From JBDSKH01 sp035556655 (GTDB lineage: Bacteria; Actinomycetota; Actinomycetes; Actinomycetales; Microbacteriaceae), in the NCBI GenBank assembly GCA_035556655.1, contig DATMFW010000093.1, positions 4,934 to 68,933 on the forward strand: a stretch of 64,000 nt of DNA, written 5' to 3'. Shown piece after piece: positions 42,741-50,293 of the stretch. The notes below the pieces were generated by a model. It was not told the DNA's origin. It ran no database searches and saw only the letters and a list, made by a program, of their open reading frames with translations. The translations under genes were made by a program, and so were the position numbers. Position 1 is the stretch's first letter. Each line of letters starts with the position of its first letter.

Positions 42741-44176
42741 CGCCGGTCCTCGTAGCGTGCACGCCACTGCTTGTTCAGCGGGAAGAGGCCGTCGACGCTC
42801 GCGCCGTCGCGCACCTGCTGCGCGATGTACTCCTCTTCGCGCTCCTGGCTCTCGGCGGCCTCGAGCACCTCGAGCACGATCGCCGGCGGGATGACGATCA
42901 CGCCGTCGCCGTCTCCGACGACGATATCGCCCGGCTGCACGGTGGTGCCGCCGCACGCGATCGTGACGTCCGTCTCCCAGGGGATGTGGCGACGGCCGAG
43001 CACGGACGGGTGCGCCCCGCGCGAGAAGGTCGGGATGTCGAGGCCGGCGACGACGTCGGCATCGCGCACAGCGCCGTCGGTCACGATCGCCGCCGCACCG
43101 CGCACCTGAGCCCGCAGCGCCAGCACGTCGCCGACGGTGCCGGCGGTGGCGTCGCCGCGCGCCTCCATGACGATGACCTCGCCTGCGCCCACGGTGTCGA
43201 ACAGCCGCTTCTGGGCGTTAAACCCGCCGCCGCGCTCGGCGAACAGGTCGGGGCGGTGCGGCACGTAGCGCAGCGTGCGGGCGGGGCCGGCGAACTTCGC
43301 CGCGGCGCCGTGGCGGTTGGCCGCGACCCCGTCGATCGAGACGTCGTCGAAGCCGCGCTGGCGAAGCTGCACGCTGAGGGTCGCGACGGCGACGCCGAGC
43401 AGGCGGTCGCGGAGTTCGGGCGTGAACTCGAACCGCTCGGGGAGACCGGCGGCCGCGCGGCTGCCCCAGGCCTCCTCGCGCTGGAGGTCGTCGACGGCCG
43501 GCTTCGAGCCGGTGTCGCCGAACGGCACGGTGCCCTCGGTGATCGGGGTGACGAGGCGGCCGGTGCTGGGGCCGCCGGGCACGTCGACCTCGACCTCGAC
43601 GGTCTGGCCGGGCACGACGACGCTCGAGCCTGCGGGCGTGCCGGTGAGGATCACGTCGCCGGGCTCGAGGGTCATCAGCTGCGACAGGTCGGCGATGAGC
43701 TGGTCGAACGGGAAGAGCAGGGTCGCGGCGGTGTCCTCCTGCACCAGTTCTCCGTCGACCCAGGTGCGCACGCGCAGGGTCGCCGGGTCGAGCCCGGCGG
43801 CGGGGATGATGCCCGGCCCGAGCGGGGTGAACCCGTCGCCGCCCTTGGAGCGGACGTTGGAGCCCTTGTCGGCGGCGCGCAGGTCGTAGATGCCCAAGTC
43901 ATCGGCCGCGGTGACGCCGGAGACGTGAGCCCAGGCGTCGTCGACGGAGACCCGGCGGGCGGCGGTGCCGATGATGAGCGCGATCTCGCCCTCGAAGGCG
44001 AGCAGCTCGGTGCCCGCGGGCCGCTCGAGCGCGTCGCCGCTGGCCGCGACGGAACTCGCCGGTTTCAGGAAGTACGACGGCTGCGCGGGGGTGCGCCCGC
44101 GCTGGGCGGCGCGGGAGGGGTAGTTGAGGTGCACGGCCAGGATCTTGCCCGGCCGGGCGATGGCGTCGTCGCTCAT
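42737..44176 (-). CDS. FAH-family isomerase/decarboxylase fused to RraA-like domain
   Basis: A 479-residue two-domain protein. Residues about 10-215 are a fumarylacetoacetate hydrolase fold with FEGEIALIIGTAAR, KGGDGFTPLGPGI and LTGTPAGSSVV, like HpaG, which decarboxylates and isomerises the linear intermediates. Residues about 255-460 are RraA/HMG-aldolase-like, with RGDATAGTVGDVLALRAQ and GAAAIVTDGAVRD. Some relatives of that domain cleave or decarboxylate oxo acids. The fusion may combine the late steps after HpaE. I give no gene symbol because HpaG is usually two FAH halves. It heads the operon behind a GntR-type palindrome. Confidence 0.85.
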   Translation of the reverse strand: MSDDAIARPGKILAVHLNYPSRAAQRGRTPAQPSYFLKPASSVAASGDALERPAGTELLAFEGEIALIIGTAARRVSVDDAWAHVSGVTAADDLGIYDLRAADKGSNVRSKGGDGFTPLGPGIIPAAGLDPATLRVRTWVDGELVQEDTAATLLFPFDQLIADLSQLMTLEPGDVILTGTPAGSSVVVPGQTVEVEVDVPGGPSTGRLVTPITEGTVPFGDTGSKPAVDDLQREEAWGSRAAAGLPERFEFTPELRDRLLGVAVATLSVQLRQRGFDDVSIDGVAANRHGAAAKFAGPARTLRYVPHRPDLFAERGGGFNAQKRLFDTVGAGEVIVMEARGDATAGTVGDVLALRAQVRGAAAIVTDGAVRDADVVAGLDIPTFSRGAHPSVLGRRHIPWETDVTIACGGTTVQPGDIVVGDGDGVIVIPPAIVLEVLEAAESQEREEEYIAQQVRDGASVDGLFPLNKQWRARYEDRR

Positions 44177-44199
44177 GCTGCCTTCCGATTGGTATCAGA

Positions 44200-44213
44200 A
44201 ATCATATACGATT
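44200..44213. promoter_or_regulatory. GntR-type operator before the FAH-RraA gene
   Basis: AATCATATACGATT is a near-perfect palindrome around a TATA-like core, 24 bases before the start codon at 44176. It shares ATACGAT-YCGCGGA with the site at 45835-45854. It overlaps a -10-like TATATGAT on the minus strand. Confidence 0.68.
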
Positions 44214-44238
44214 CGCGGACCGGGCGGCAAGGCCTGAT

Positions 44239-45033
44239 TCAGTAGCCGGCGCGCTCCGGTCCGCCGTCGCCGATGAACCGGGCCGCGAGGGCCTCCGACC
44301 CGCGAGCCAGCAGCGACACGTCGGCCCCGACGCACACCAGACCCGCGCCCGCTGCCACGTAGCCCTCGACGGCCTCGGGCACGAATGCGTTGACTCCCGC
44401 CCCCTTGCCGGCCGCCCTCGCGGCCGCCAGGCAGCGCTCGACGGCAGCCACCACATCCGGATGCCCCTGCCGGCCGAGCAGGCCCATCGAGGCGGCCAGA
44501 TCGGCAGGTCCGACGAAGATGCCGTCGACGCCGTCGACGGCCACGATCTGCTCGACGTTGGCCACCGCCGTCGCCGACTCGATCTGCACGGTCAGCGACA
44601 CGTGCGCATCGGCATCCGCGAGGTAGCCGTCGACCCGGTTCCAGCGCGCGGCGCGGGCGAGCGAGCTGCCCACCCCGCGCACCCCCCGCGGCGGGTAACG
44701 CACGGCCCGGACGAGTTCGGCCGCCTGCTCGGCCGTGTCGACCATCGGAATCAGCAGGTTCTGGGCGCCCAGGTCGAGGAACTGCTTGATCAGGGCGGTG
44801 TCGCCGACCGGCAGCCGCACCAGGGCCGTCACCGGGTAGGCCGCCACCGCCTGCAGCTGGGCGAGCACCGTCGGCACGTCGTTGGGGCCGTGCTCGGCGT
44901 CGATCAGCACCCAGTCGAGCCCCGAGCCGGCACAGATCTCGGCGACCAGGGGGCTGGCACTGTTCAGCCACATCCCGAACAGCGGGCGGTCGGCGGCGGC
45001 GAGCGCCTCGCGCAGCGTCACTCGAAGCGGCAT
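44239..45033 (-). CDS. hpaI: 2,4-dihydroxyhept-2-ene-1,7-dioate aldolase
   Basis: A 264-residue class II HpcH/HpaI aldolase, which cleaves the seven-carbon hydroxy-oxo acid to pyruvate and succinate semialdehyde. It has FGMWLNSASPLVAEI, the catalytic region LIDAEHGPND, ALVRLPVGD, metal ligands in VQIESATA and FVGPADLAASMG. The start ATG 45033 lies inside the end of hpaH (16-base overlap), which supports coupling. The longer frame upstream is a shadow of hpaH. Confidence 0.93.
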   Translation of the reverse strand: MPLRVTLREALAAADRPLFGMWLNSASPLVAEICAGSGLDWVLIDAEHGPNDVPTVLAQLQAVAAYPVTALVRLPVGDTALIKQFLDLGAQNLLIPMVDTAEQAAELVRAVRYPPRGVRGVGSSLARAARWNRVDGYLADADAHVSLTVQIESATAVANVEQIVAVDGVDGIFVGPADLAASMGLLGRQGHPDVVAAVERCLAAARAAGKGAGVNAFVPEAVEGYVAAGAGLVCVGADVSLLARGSEALAARFIGDGGPERAGY

Positions 45034-45803
45034 GTGATCGTCCCCAGGGGCCCGTAGTCGGCCAGGACCGTGTCGCCGCGCTCGACCCACATCGGGCGGG
45101 TGAACGATCCGGCGAGCACGATCTCGCCGGCGCCGAGCGAGTCGCCGTGCTGGGCGAGCTTGCCGGCCAGCCACGCGACGCCCGACGCCGGATGGTTGAG
45201 CACCGCCGCGGCGACGCCCGACTCTTCGATGGTGTGGTTGCGATAGAGGAGCGCGGCGACCCAGCGCAGATCGACCGCGTCGGGCCGCGTCGGATTGCCG
45301 CCGAGGACCATGCCGCCCATCGCCGCGTTGTCGGAGATGGTGTCGACGATGGTGCGGCCCTGCAGCTCGATACGCGAGCTCAGGATCTCGAGCGCCGGAA
45401 CGACGTAATCGGTGGCGTCGAGCACGTCGAAGATCGTGACATCGGCTCCCTCGAGGGGTTCGCCCAGCACGAACGCCAGCTCGACCTCGATGCGCACGTT
45501 CGAGAAGGCGTCGTGCGGGATGACGGAGCCGTTCTCGTACACCATGTCGTCGAAGATCACGCCGTAGTCGGGCTCGGTGATTCCGGTCGCGGCCTGCATG
45601 ACCTTCGAGGTCAGGCCGATCTTGCGGCCGACGAGCCGTCGGCCCGCCGCGACCCGGCGGTCGCGCCAGAGCTTCTGCACGGCGTACGAATCCTCGATCG
45701 TCATCTCGGGGTAGCGCGCGGTGAGCAGCGGCACCGTCGCGCGCGACTCGCTCGCGGCGAGCAACTCGTCGGCGATCTCGGTGATGCGCGCGTCGTCGAG
45801 CAC
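45018..45803 (-). CDS. hpaH: 2-oxohept-4-ene-1,7-dioate hydratase
   Basis: A 261-residue hydratase of the FAH-related 2-keto-4-pentenoate hydratase family, acting just before HpaI. It has VGRKIGLTSKVMQ, EPDYGVIFDDM, the metal-binding RIEVELAFVLG and a PALEILSSRI segment. The start is GTG 45803. It is the first gene of a two-gene unit with hpaI, directly behind a perfect GntR-type palindrome, and separate from the FAH-hpaE-hpaD operon. Confidence 0.92.
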   Translation of the reverse strand: MLDDARITEIADELLAASESRATVPLLTARYPEMTIEDSYAVQKLWRDRRVAAGRRLVGRKIGLTSKVMQAATGITEPDYGVIFDDMVYENGSVIPHDAFSNVRIEVELAFVLGEPLEGADVTIFDVLDATDYVVPALEILSSRIELQGRTIVDTISDNAAMGGMVLGGNPTRPDAVDLRWVAALLYRNHTIEESGVAAAVLNHPASGVAWLAGKLAQHGDSLGAGEIVLAGSFTRPMWVERGDTVLADYGPLGTITCRFE

Positions 45804-45834
45804 GGGTGTCCCTTCGGTGGTCGAGCCTGGTCCC

Positions 45835-45848
45835 GATCGTATACGATC
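45835..45848. promoter_or_regulatory. GntR-type operator before hpaH
   Basis: GATCGTATACGATC is a perfect 14-bp palindrome, about 32 bases before the hpaH GTG. It overlaps TATACGAT, the best -10 candidate. The same core is at 44200. Confidence 0.75.
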
Positions 45849-45861
45849 CGCGGATGCCGGG

Positions 45862-47460
45862 CTACGCCGCCGCGAACACCCGCCGCCCTGCGAACCACGT
45901 CTCGATCGCCCGGACCCGGTACAGCTCGCCGATGGGGGTCGTCAGCGGGTCGCGGTCGAGGATCACGAAGTCGGCCGACTTGCCGGGCTCGAGACTCCCG
46001 GTGACATCGGCGAGGCCCATCGCCTCGGCTCCCGAGATGGTGAACGCCGCGAGCGCCTCGGGCAGGGTCATCGCCTGCTCCGCCCACAGCGTGCCGGGGT
46101 ACGCCCCCGACGGATCGGCCCGGGTCACCAGCCCCTGGATGCCCACCCACGGGTTGGGGGACTCGCACACCGGCCAGTCCGAGCCCGCCGCCACCACGGT
46201 GCCGAGGTCGAGCAGCGCGCGGTTGGGTTGCATTCGCTCCGCCCGGTCGGCGGGGAGCACGGCGGCGATCGCCCGCGGGATGACCCCCGGCGTCCAGATG
46301 AAGGGCGAGATGTCGGCCGACACCCCCAGCTCGGCGAGCCGCGGCAGGTCGGACTCGGCGAGGAACTGGCCGTGGGCGATCTGGAACCGGGTCGCCGTGA
46401 AGCCCTCTGAGCGCAGCAGCTCGACGGTGTCGAGCACCAGCCGGGCCGAGGCGTCACCCGTGCAATGGATCTTGGCCGACAACCCGCGTTCGGCGGCGCT
46501 GCGCAGCCAGTCGTAGAGCTCGCCCGCCGCCATGGCCGGGGTGCCGTGGAAGTGCGCGCCGTGCGCCTCGTCAGCGAGATACGGCTCGAGGAACGCCCCG
46601 GTGCGGGCCGGCGGGACGCCGTCCAGGAAGATCTTCACGAAGTCCGGCCGGTGATGCTCGGTGCGGTACTCGTGCGCCCGGGCGATCAGCGGCTCGCCGA
46701 CGGGATCGAAACCGAAGATCTGATCGTTGACCAGAACGGAACTGACGACCCAGGCATCCAGCTCGCCCGCCTCGTCGAGGGCGGCGAGCGCCTGCAGGAT
46801 CTGCAGCGACACCCCCGCGTCCTGGAAGGCGGTGACGCCGTAGCCGCCGAGGATCTCGACGCCGCGCCGTGATGCCGCCCGGTGCTGTTCGGGGGTGAGG
46901 TCGCCTCCCGCGGCGATGCGCGCGCGCTCGACGGCGAGACCATCGGCCTCGAGGAGCAGGCCACCCGGTGCACGGACGCCCGCGAGCTCGAGCGCGCGGG
47001 AGTTGGCCCAGCGGTTGTGGTGGCTGTCGTCGGTGAGCACGACGGGGTGGTCGCCGGACGCGGCGTCGAGGCGCTCGAGCGCGACCTCGGTGGCGACCAG
47101 GTCGATGAGGGTGCTTCCCCAGCTGCCACCGGTGATCCACGAGCCGGGTGGCGCCGCGGCCGCATACCCGCGCACCGCCTCGAGCACCTCGTCGAGCATC
47201 GCGCTCGGCGGGAAGGACAGCTCGAACAGGTCGGCGCGGCCGCCGATGGCATGGTGGGTGTGCACGTCGACGAGGCCGGGGATCACCGTGGCGCCGCCGA
47301 GATCGCGGACCTGCGTGCGTGGTCCGGCGAGCGCTGCGATCTCGTCGGCGGGGCCGGTGGCGAGGATGCGACCCCGCTCCACCGCGAGCGCCTCGACCGG
47401 GGGATGGTCCAGGCGCGTCGCGTGGATGACCCCGCCGGTGAGGATCAGGTCGGCGGGCAT
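45862..47460 (-). CDS. YtcJ-like metal-dependent amidohydrolase
   Basis: A 532-residue amidohydrolase-superfamily enzyme. The N-terminal metal motif is VDVHTHHA, in the expected place after TVIPGLVD. Later motifs are KIFLDGV (metal-bridging lysine region), KIHCTGDAS, RFQIAHGQF and AGSDWPVCE with the catalytic aspartate. The subgroup (Amidohydro_3/YtcJ) hydrolyses exocyclic amides or N-formyl groups; the substrate is unknown. In this island it might release an amine or acid from an amide. Its start shares one base with the moaF-like stop (TGATG), so the two are coupled. Confidence 0.85.
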   Translation of the reverse strand: MPADLILTGGVIHATRLDHPPVEALAVERGRILATGPADEIAALAGPRTQVRDLGGATVIPGLVDVHTHHAIGGRADLFELSFPPSAMLDEVLEAVRGYAAAAPPGSWITGGSWGSTLIDLVATEVALERLDAASGDHPVVLTDDSHHNRWANSRALELAGVRAPGGLLLEADGLAVERARIAAGGDLTPEQHRAASRRGVEILGGYGVTAFQDAGVSLQILQALAALDEAGELDAWVVSSVLVNDQIFGFDPVGEPLIARAHEYRTEHHRPDFVKIFLDGVPPARTGAFLEPYLADEAHGAHFHGTPAMAAGELYDWLRSAAERGLSAKIHCTGDASARLVLDTVELLRSEGFTATRFQIAHGQFLAESDLPRLAELGVSADISPFIWTPGVIPRAIAAVLPADRAERMQPNRALLDLGTVVAAGSDWPVCESPNPWVGIQGLVTRADPSGAYPGTLWAEQAMTLPEALAAFTISGAEAMGLADVTGSLEPGKSADFVILDRDPLTTPIGELYRVRAIETWFAGRRVFAAA

Positions 47461-48278
47461 CAGCCGGCGGCGGGGTCGAGGGGGTCCGGATGAACGGTCA
47501 CCGACATCAGCCGTCCGTGCGCCCCGAAGGTGAAGTGCACCGGGTCGACGCCGGCCTCGTCGAGACCGAAGAGGTACCCGTGCGAGCGGATGGCACGGGC
47601 ATCGCGGTGATCGGCGACGGTGACCGAGGCGCACGGGATCACCTTCTCGCGCCAGGCGAACACGTAGATTCCCGGCCGCAGCTGCCACACCGAGTTCTCG
47701 TCGGTGTCGGCGAGCCCGCGCTCGGGCCCGGCGAGGCACTGCCAGGTGTACCAGTGCGGGCTGAGGTACACGTGCTCGTAGGCGTGCTCCTCGCTGTAGA
47801 CCCACATCACGCGGCGGCCGATGAGCGCCGTGGTCGGCGCCGGCTCGTCGCCCGTGACGGTGAAGCCCTCGAGCACGCCCGGGTGGAACACCTGCCGCAC
47901 CCGGGTGGTGCCCGGCTGCACGTCGCCGATCGTGGCCTCGACGGTCAGCGAGCGACCGCTGCGCAGGTCGAGGAACAGCGACACCGCCTCGGTGGGCTGA
48001 CCGGCCTTGTGGAACTGCGCATAGAAGAGGTCGTCGTCCACCGCGAACACCTCGCAGGCCTCGGTCTCGGACCCGGCTGGGCCCGGGTCGCCGGCGCCGG
48101 GTTCGTAGGTCCAGGTCACGGTGCCCGGCGCGAACCGGTGCGCAATCCGGGTGCCGCCCGGCGCGAGGACGACGAGCTCGCGGCCGTCGAGGGCGCTGCT
48201 CGGCGTCGCCTTGTTCGCATCGAATCCGGGCGCCAGCCCATCGAGGGGCAGCCACGTCGAGGTGTCGGTGAGCGTCAC
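47460..48278 (-). CDS. MoaF-like protein
   Basis: A 272-residue protein with the two-part MoaF layout: an N-terminal half (about 1-125, with LPLDGLAPGFDANK and SLFLDLRSGRS) and a C-terminal half (about 150-265, with HVYLSPHWYTWQCLAGPERG). The Pfam-style name molybdenum cofactor biosynthesis protein F is probably misleading: moaF was named in the Klebsiella monoamine regulon. That fits this gene's place near an amine oxidase. Activity is unknown. The start GTG 48278 faces a divergent SDR gene across 120 bases. Confidence 0.8.
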   Translation of the reverse strand: MTLTDTSTWLPLDGLAPGFDANKATPSSALDGRELVVLAPGGTRIAHRFAPGTVTWTYEPGAGDPGPAGSETEACEVFAVDDDLFYAQFHKAGQPTEAVSLFLDLRSGRSLTVEATIGDVQPGTTRVRQVFHPGVLEGFTVTGDEPAPTTALIGRRVMWVYSEEHAYEHVYLSPHWYTWQCLAGPERGLADTDENSVWQLRPGIYVFAWREKVIPCASVTVADHRDARAIRSHGYLFGLDEAGVDPVHFTFGAHGRLMSVTVHPDPLDPAAG

Positions 48279-48313
48279 CCCCTCATCGTGCTCACGCGCG
48301 CACGGCGATGCTT

Positions 48314-48328
48314 GACTCAGGGTGAGTC
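48314..48328. promoter_or_regulatory. Inverted repeat in the moaF/SDR divergent gap
   Basis: GACTCA-GGG-TGAGTC, a perfect 6-3-6 palindrome, overlaps TTGACT, a -35-like hexamer. It could be a regulator site for one or both divergent genes. No matching regulator is assigned. Confidence 0.4.
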
Positions 48329-48398
48329 GGCCTTGACCGGGAGCGTAGGGATGCCGGGCGCAGGGTGCGGTCGCCCCGGGATGCCGGGACCATCGAGC

Positions 48399-49211
48399 AT
48401 GCCGTACAGAGGATCGTCCGTCGACGGCCGCGTGATCGTGATCACCGGTGGGGGAACGGGCATCGGGGCCGCGACCGCCGAGCGCTACGCCGAAGAGGGG
48501 GCCCTGGTGACGGTGGTCGGCCGCCGGCCCGAACCGCTCGCCGAGGTCGCCGCCCGCGTCGGCGCCGAATACGTGGTGGCGGATGCGGCATCGCCCGCGC
48601 AGATGAAGGCGGCGGTCGGCGAGGTGGTCGCCCGGCACGGCGGCATCGATGTGCTCGTCGCCAACGCCGGAGGCCACGGCCTGTCGGCGGTGGGCGAGAC
48701 CGGCGACGAGGAGTGGGACGCGGCGCTACGCAGCAATCTGACCAGCGCGTTCGTCGCGGCGCGCGAGAGCCTTCCCGCTCTGATCGCCTCGCGGGGTCAG
48801 ATCGTCGTCGTCTCCTCCCTCGCGGGGCTCTTCGCCGGGCCCGGCGTCGCCGGATACACGGTGGGCAAGCACGCCCTCATCGGGCTGACCCGCTCGCTCG
48901 CCCGCGACTACGGGCGATGGGGAGTGCGGGTCAACGCGGTGTGCCCCGGCTGGGTGCGCACCCCGATGGCCGACGGCGAGATGGATGCGCTGATCGCCCA
49001 GGTGGGACTGCCCGACCGGGATGCCGGATACCGTCTCGTCACCGAGGACGTCCCGCTCGGCCGCCCCGCGGATCCGTCGGAGATCGCCTCGATCGTGCGG
49101 TTCCTGGGCTCGGGGGAGTCCTCGTACATGACCGGGGCGATGCTGGTCGCCGACGGCGGCGCCCACATCGTCGATGTGCCGACGCTGGCGATGGCGAACG
49201 CGGGGCTCTAG
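48399..49211 (+). CDS. SDR-family oxidoreductase (MoaE-like by context)
   Basis: A classical short-chain dehydrogenase of 270 residues. The cofactor loop is TGGGTGIG, then NAGG, then the catalytic serines in VVSSLAG and Y-x-x-x-K in GYTVGKHAL. It ends in a typical SYMTGAMLVADGG. Klebsiella moaE, paired with moaF, is as I recall also an SDR, so this divergent pair may be its counterpart. I chose ATG 48399 (MPYRGSS); ATGs at 48351 and 48381 are in frame. Its TAG stop lies within the target duplication of the IS element and is intact. Confidence 0.87.
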   Translation: MPYRGSSVDGRVIVITGGGTGIGAATAERYAEEGALVTVVGRRPEPLAEVAARVGAEYVVADAASPAQMKAAVGEVVARHGGIDVLVANAGGHGLSAVGETGDEEWDAALRSNLTSAFVAARESLPALIASRGQIVVVSSLAGLFAGPGVAGYTVGKHALIGLTRSLARDYGRWGVRVNAVCPGWVRTPMADGEMDALIAQVGLPDRDAGYRLVTEDVPLGRPADPSEIASIVRFLGSGESSYMTGAMLVADGGAHIVDVPTLAMANAGL

Positions 49212-49212
49212 G

Positions 49213-49239
49213 TGTACTCGGCAGGGACGTTGGTGACAC
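49213..49239 (+). repeat. Left terminal inverted repeat of the IS481 element
   Basis: Begins TGTACTCGGCAGGGACGTTG and matches the inverted right end with two mismatches near its centre. Confidence 0.93.
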
Positions 49240-49308
49240 TGCCGTTGTGAAAGTGGGAGACCTCCTGGCTTAGTGGAGCTGTCTAGTTCTTCACGGCCAG
49301 GAGGTCTC

Positions 49309-50280
49309 TTGTCTCACGGTAATGCGCGGTTGAACGTCCGCGGGAGGTTGCTTCTTGTCGAGCGGGTGATCGGTCAGGGACGTCCGGTTGCTCATGTGGC
49401 CAAGGAACTCGGGGTGTCGCGGCAATGCGCGCATCGCTGGGTGCGCCGGTTTCAGGCCGAGGATGAGGCTGGTCTGATCGACCGATCTTCTCGCCCGCGT
49501 TCATCACCGTCTCGGACTCCTGTCGTTGTCGAGGAGCGAGTGCTGCAGTTGCGACGAGAGCTGCGGGTTGGGCCGGCTCGTCTGGCGGTGGAGTTGGGAA
49601 TCCCAACCCGCACGATCGGCGCGATCCTTCACCGCAACCGGGTCCCCATGCTGTCGGAGTGCGACCCGTTGACCGGTGAAGTGATCCGGGCATCGAAGCA
49701 GTCCACTGTCCGGTATGAACGCGACCGACCCGGGGAGCTGGTGCACATGGACGTCAAGAAACTCGGTCGCATCCCCGACGGTGGTGGCTGGCGAGCTCAC
49801 GGGCGAGCGGTCGGCGACACCGCGGCGCGCAAGAACGCCCGGATCGGGTTCGACTACGTCCACTCCCTCGTCGATGACCACTCCCGCCTGGCTTACTCCG
49901 AGATCCTGCCCGACGAGAAAGGTCCCAGCTGCGGCGCGTTCTTACTCCGCGCAGCCGCCTACTTCGCCGCCCACGGCATCCCTCGCATCGAACGAGTCAT
50001 GACCGACAACCACTTCAGCTACCGGCTCTCCAACGACGTCCGCGCGGCGCTCGTCGCCCTCGGCGCGAAACACGTGCTCATCAGACCGCACTGCCCCTGG
50101 CAAAACGGCAAAGTCGAACGACTCAACCGCACCCTTCAAACCGAATGGGCCTACCGGCAGATCTTCACCTCAAACGCGGAACGAACCGCCGCACTTGCGC
50201 CCTGGCTCGAGCACTACAACACTCAACGCATCCACTCCGCCATCGGAGCCCCACCCATCAGCCGAGTGTCACCAACGTGA
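49309..50280 (+). CDS. IS481-family transposase
   Basis: A 323-residue DDE transposase. The N-terminal helix-turn-helix has LGVSRQCAHRWVRRF. Catalytic acids are D148 (HMDVKKLGR), D233 (MTDNHFS) and E270 (NGKVERLN), in the expected spacing. I chose the TTG start at 49309 because AGGAGG stands at 49299-49304 and the product begins MSHGNARL, as in the family. The stop lies inside the right inverted repeat. The reading frame is intact, so the element may be active. Confidence 0.94.
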   Translation: MSHGNARLNVRGRLLLVERVIGQGRPVAHVAKELGVSRQCAHRWVRRFQAEDEAGLIDRSSRPRSSPSRTPVVVEERVLQLRRELRVGPARLAVELGIPTRTIGAILHRNRVPMLSECDPLTGEVIRASKQSTVRYERDRPGELVHMDVKKLGRIPDGGGWRAHGRAVGDTAARKNARIGFDYVHSLVDDHSRLAYSEILPDEKGPSCGAFLLRAAAYFAAHGIPRIERVMTDNHFSYRLSNDVRAALVALGAKHVLIRPHCPWQNGKVERLNRTLQTEWAYRQIFTSNAERTAALAPWLEHYNTQRIHSAIGAPPISRVSPT

Positions 50281-50292
50281 CTGCCGAGTACA
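50266..50292 (-). repeat. Right terminal inverted repeat of the IS481 element
   Basis: Read on the minus strand it begins TGTACTCGGCAGTCACGTTG. It contains the transposase stop codon and is followed directly by the second TCTAGG copy. Confidence 0.93.
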
Positions 50293-50293
50293 T

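Larger units (their letters stand above)
49213..50292 (+). mobile_element. Complete IS481-family insertion sequence
   Basis: A 1,080-bp element. Terminal repeats of 27 bases (49213-49239 and 50266-50292) match at 25 positions and begin TGTACTCGGCAG. It is flanked by TCTAGG on both sides (49207-49212 and 50293-50298), a 6-bp target duplication of the NCTAGN form known for IS481. One intact transposase gene fills it. Composition is lower in GC than the neighbours. Excising it and one TCTAGG restores a CTAG in which the SDR and alcohol dehydrogenase stops overlap. Confidence 0.95.

Noticed and set aside
47460..48278. Molybdenum cofactor biosynthesis role for the MoaF-like protein
   Set aside because: No cofactor genes are near, and the moaF name derives from a monoamine regulon, so the cofactor label is likely a carry-over.
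49201..49211. SDR gene truncated by the IS element
   Set aside because: The stop codon lies inside the target duplication and the C-terminus has the usual SDR ending, so the gene is complete.
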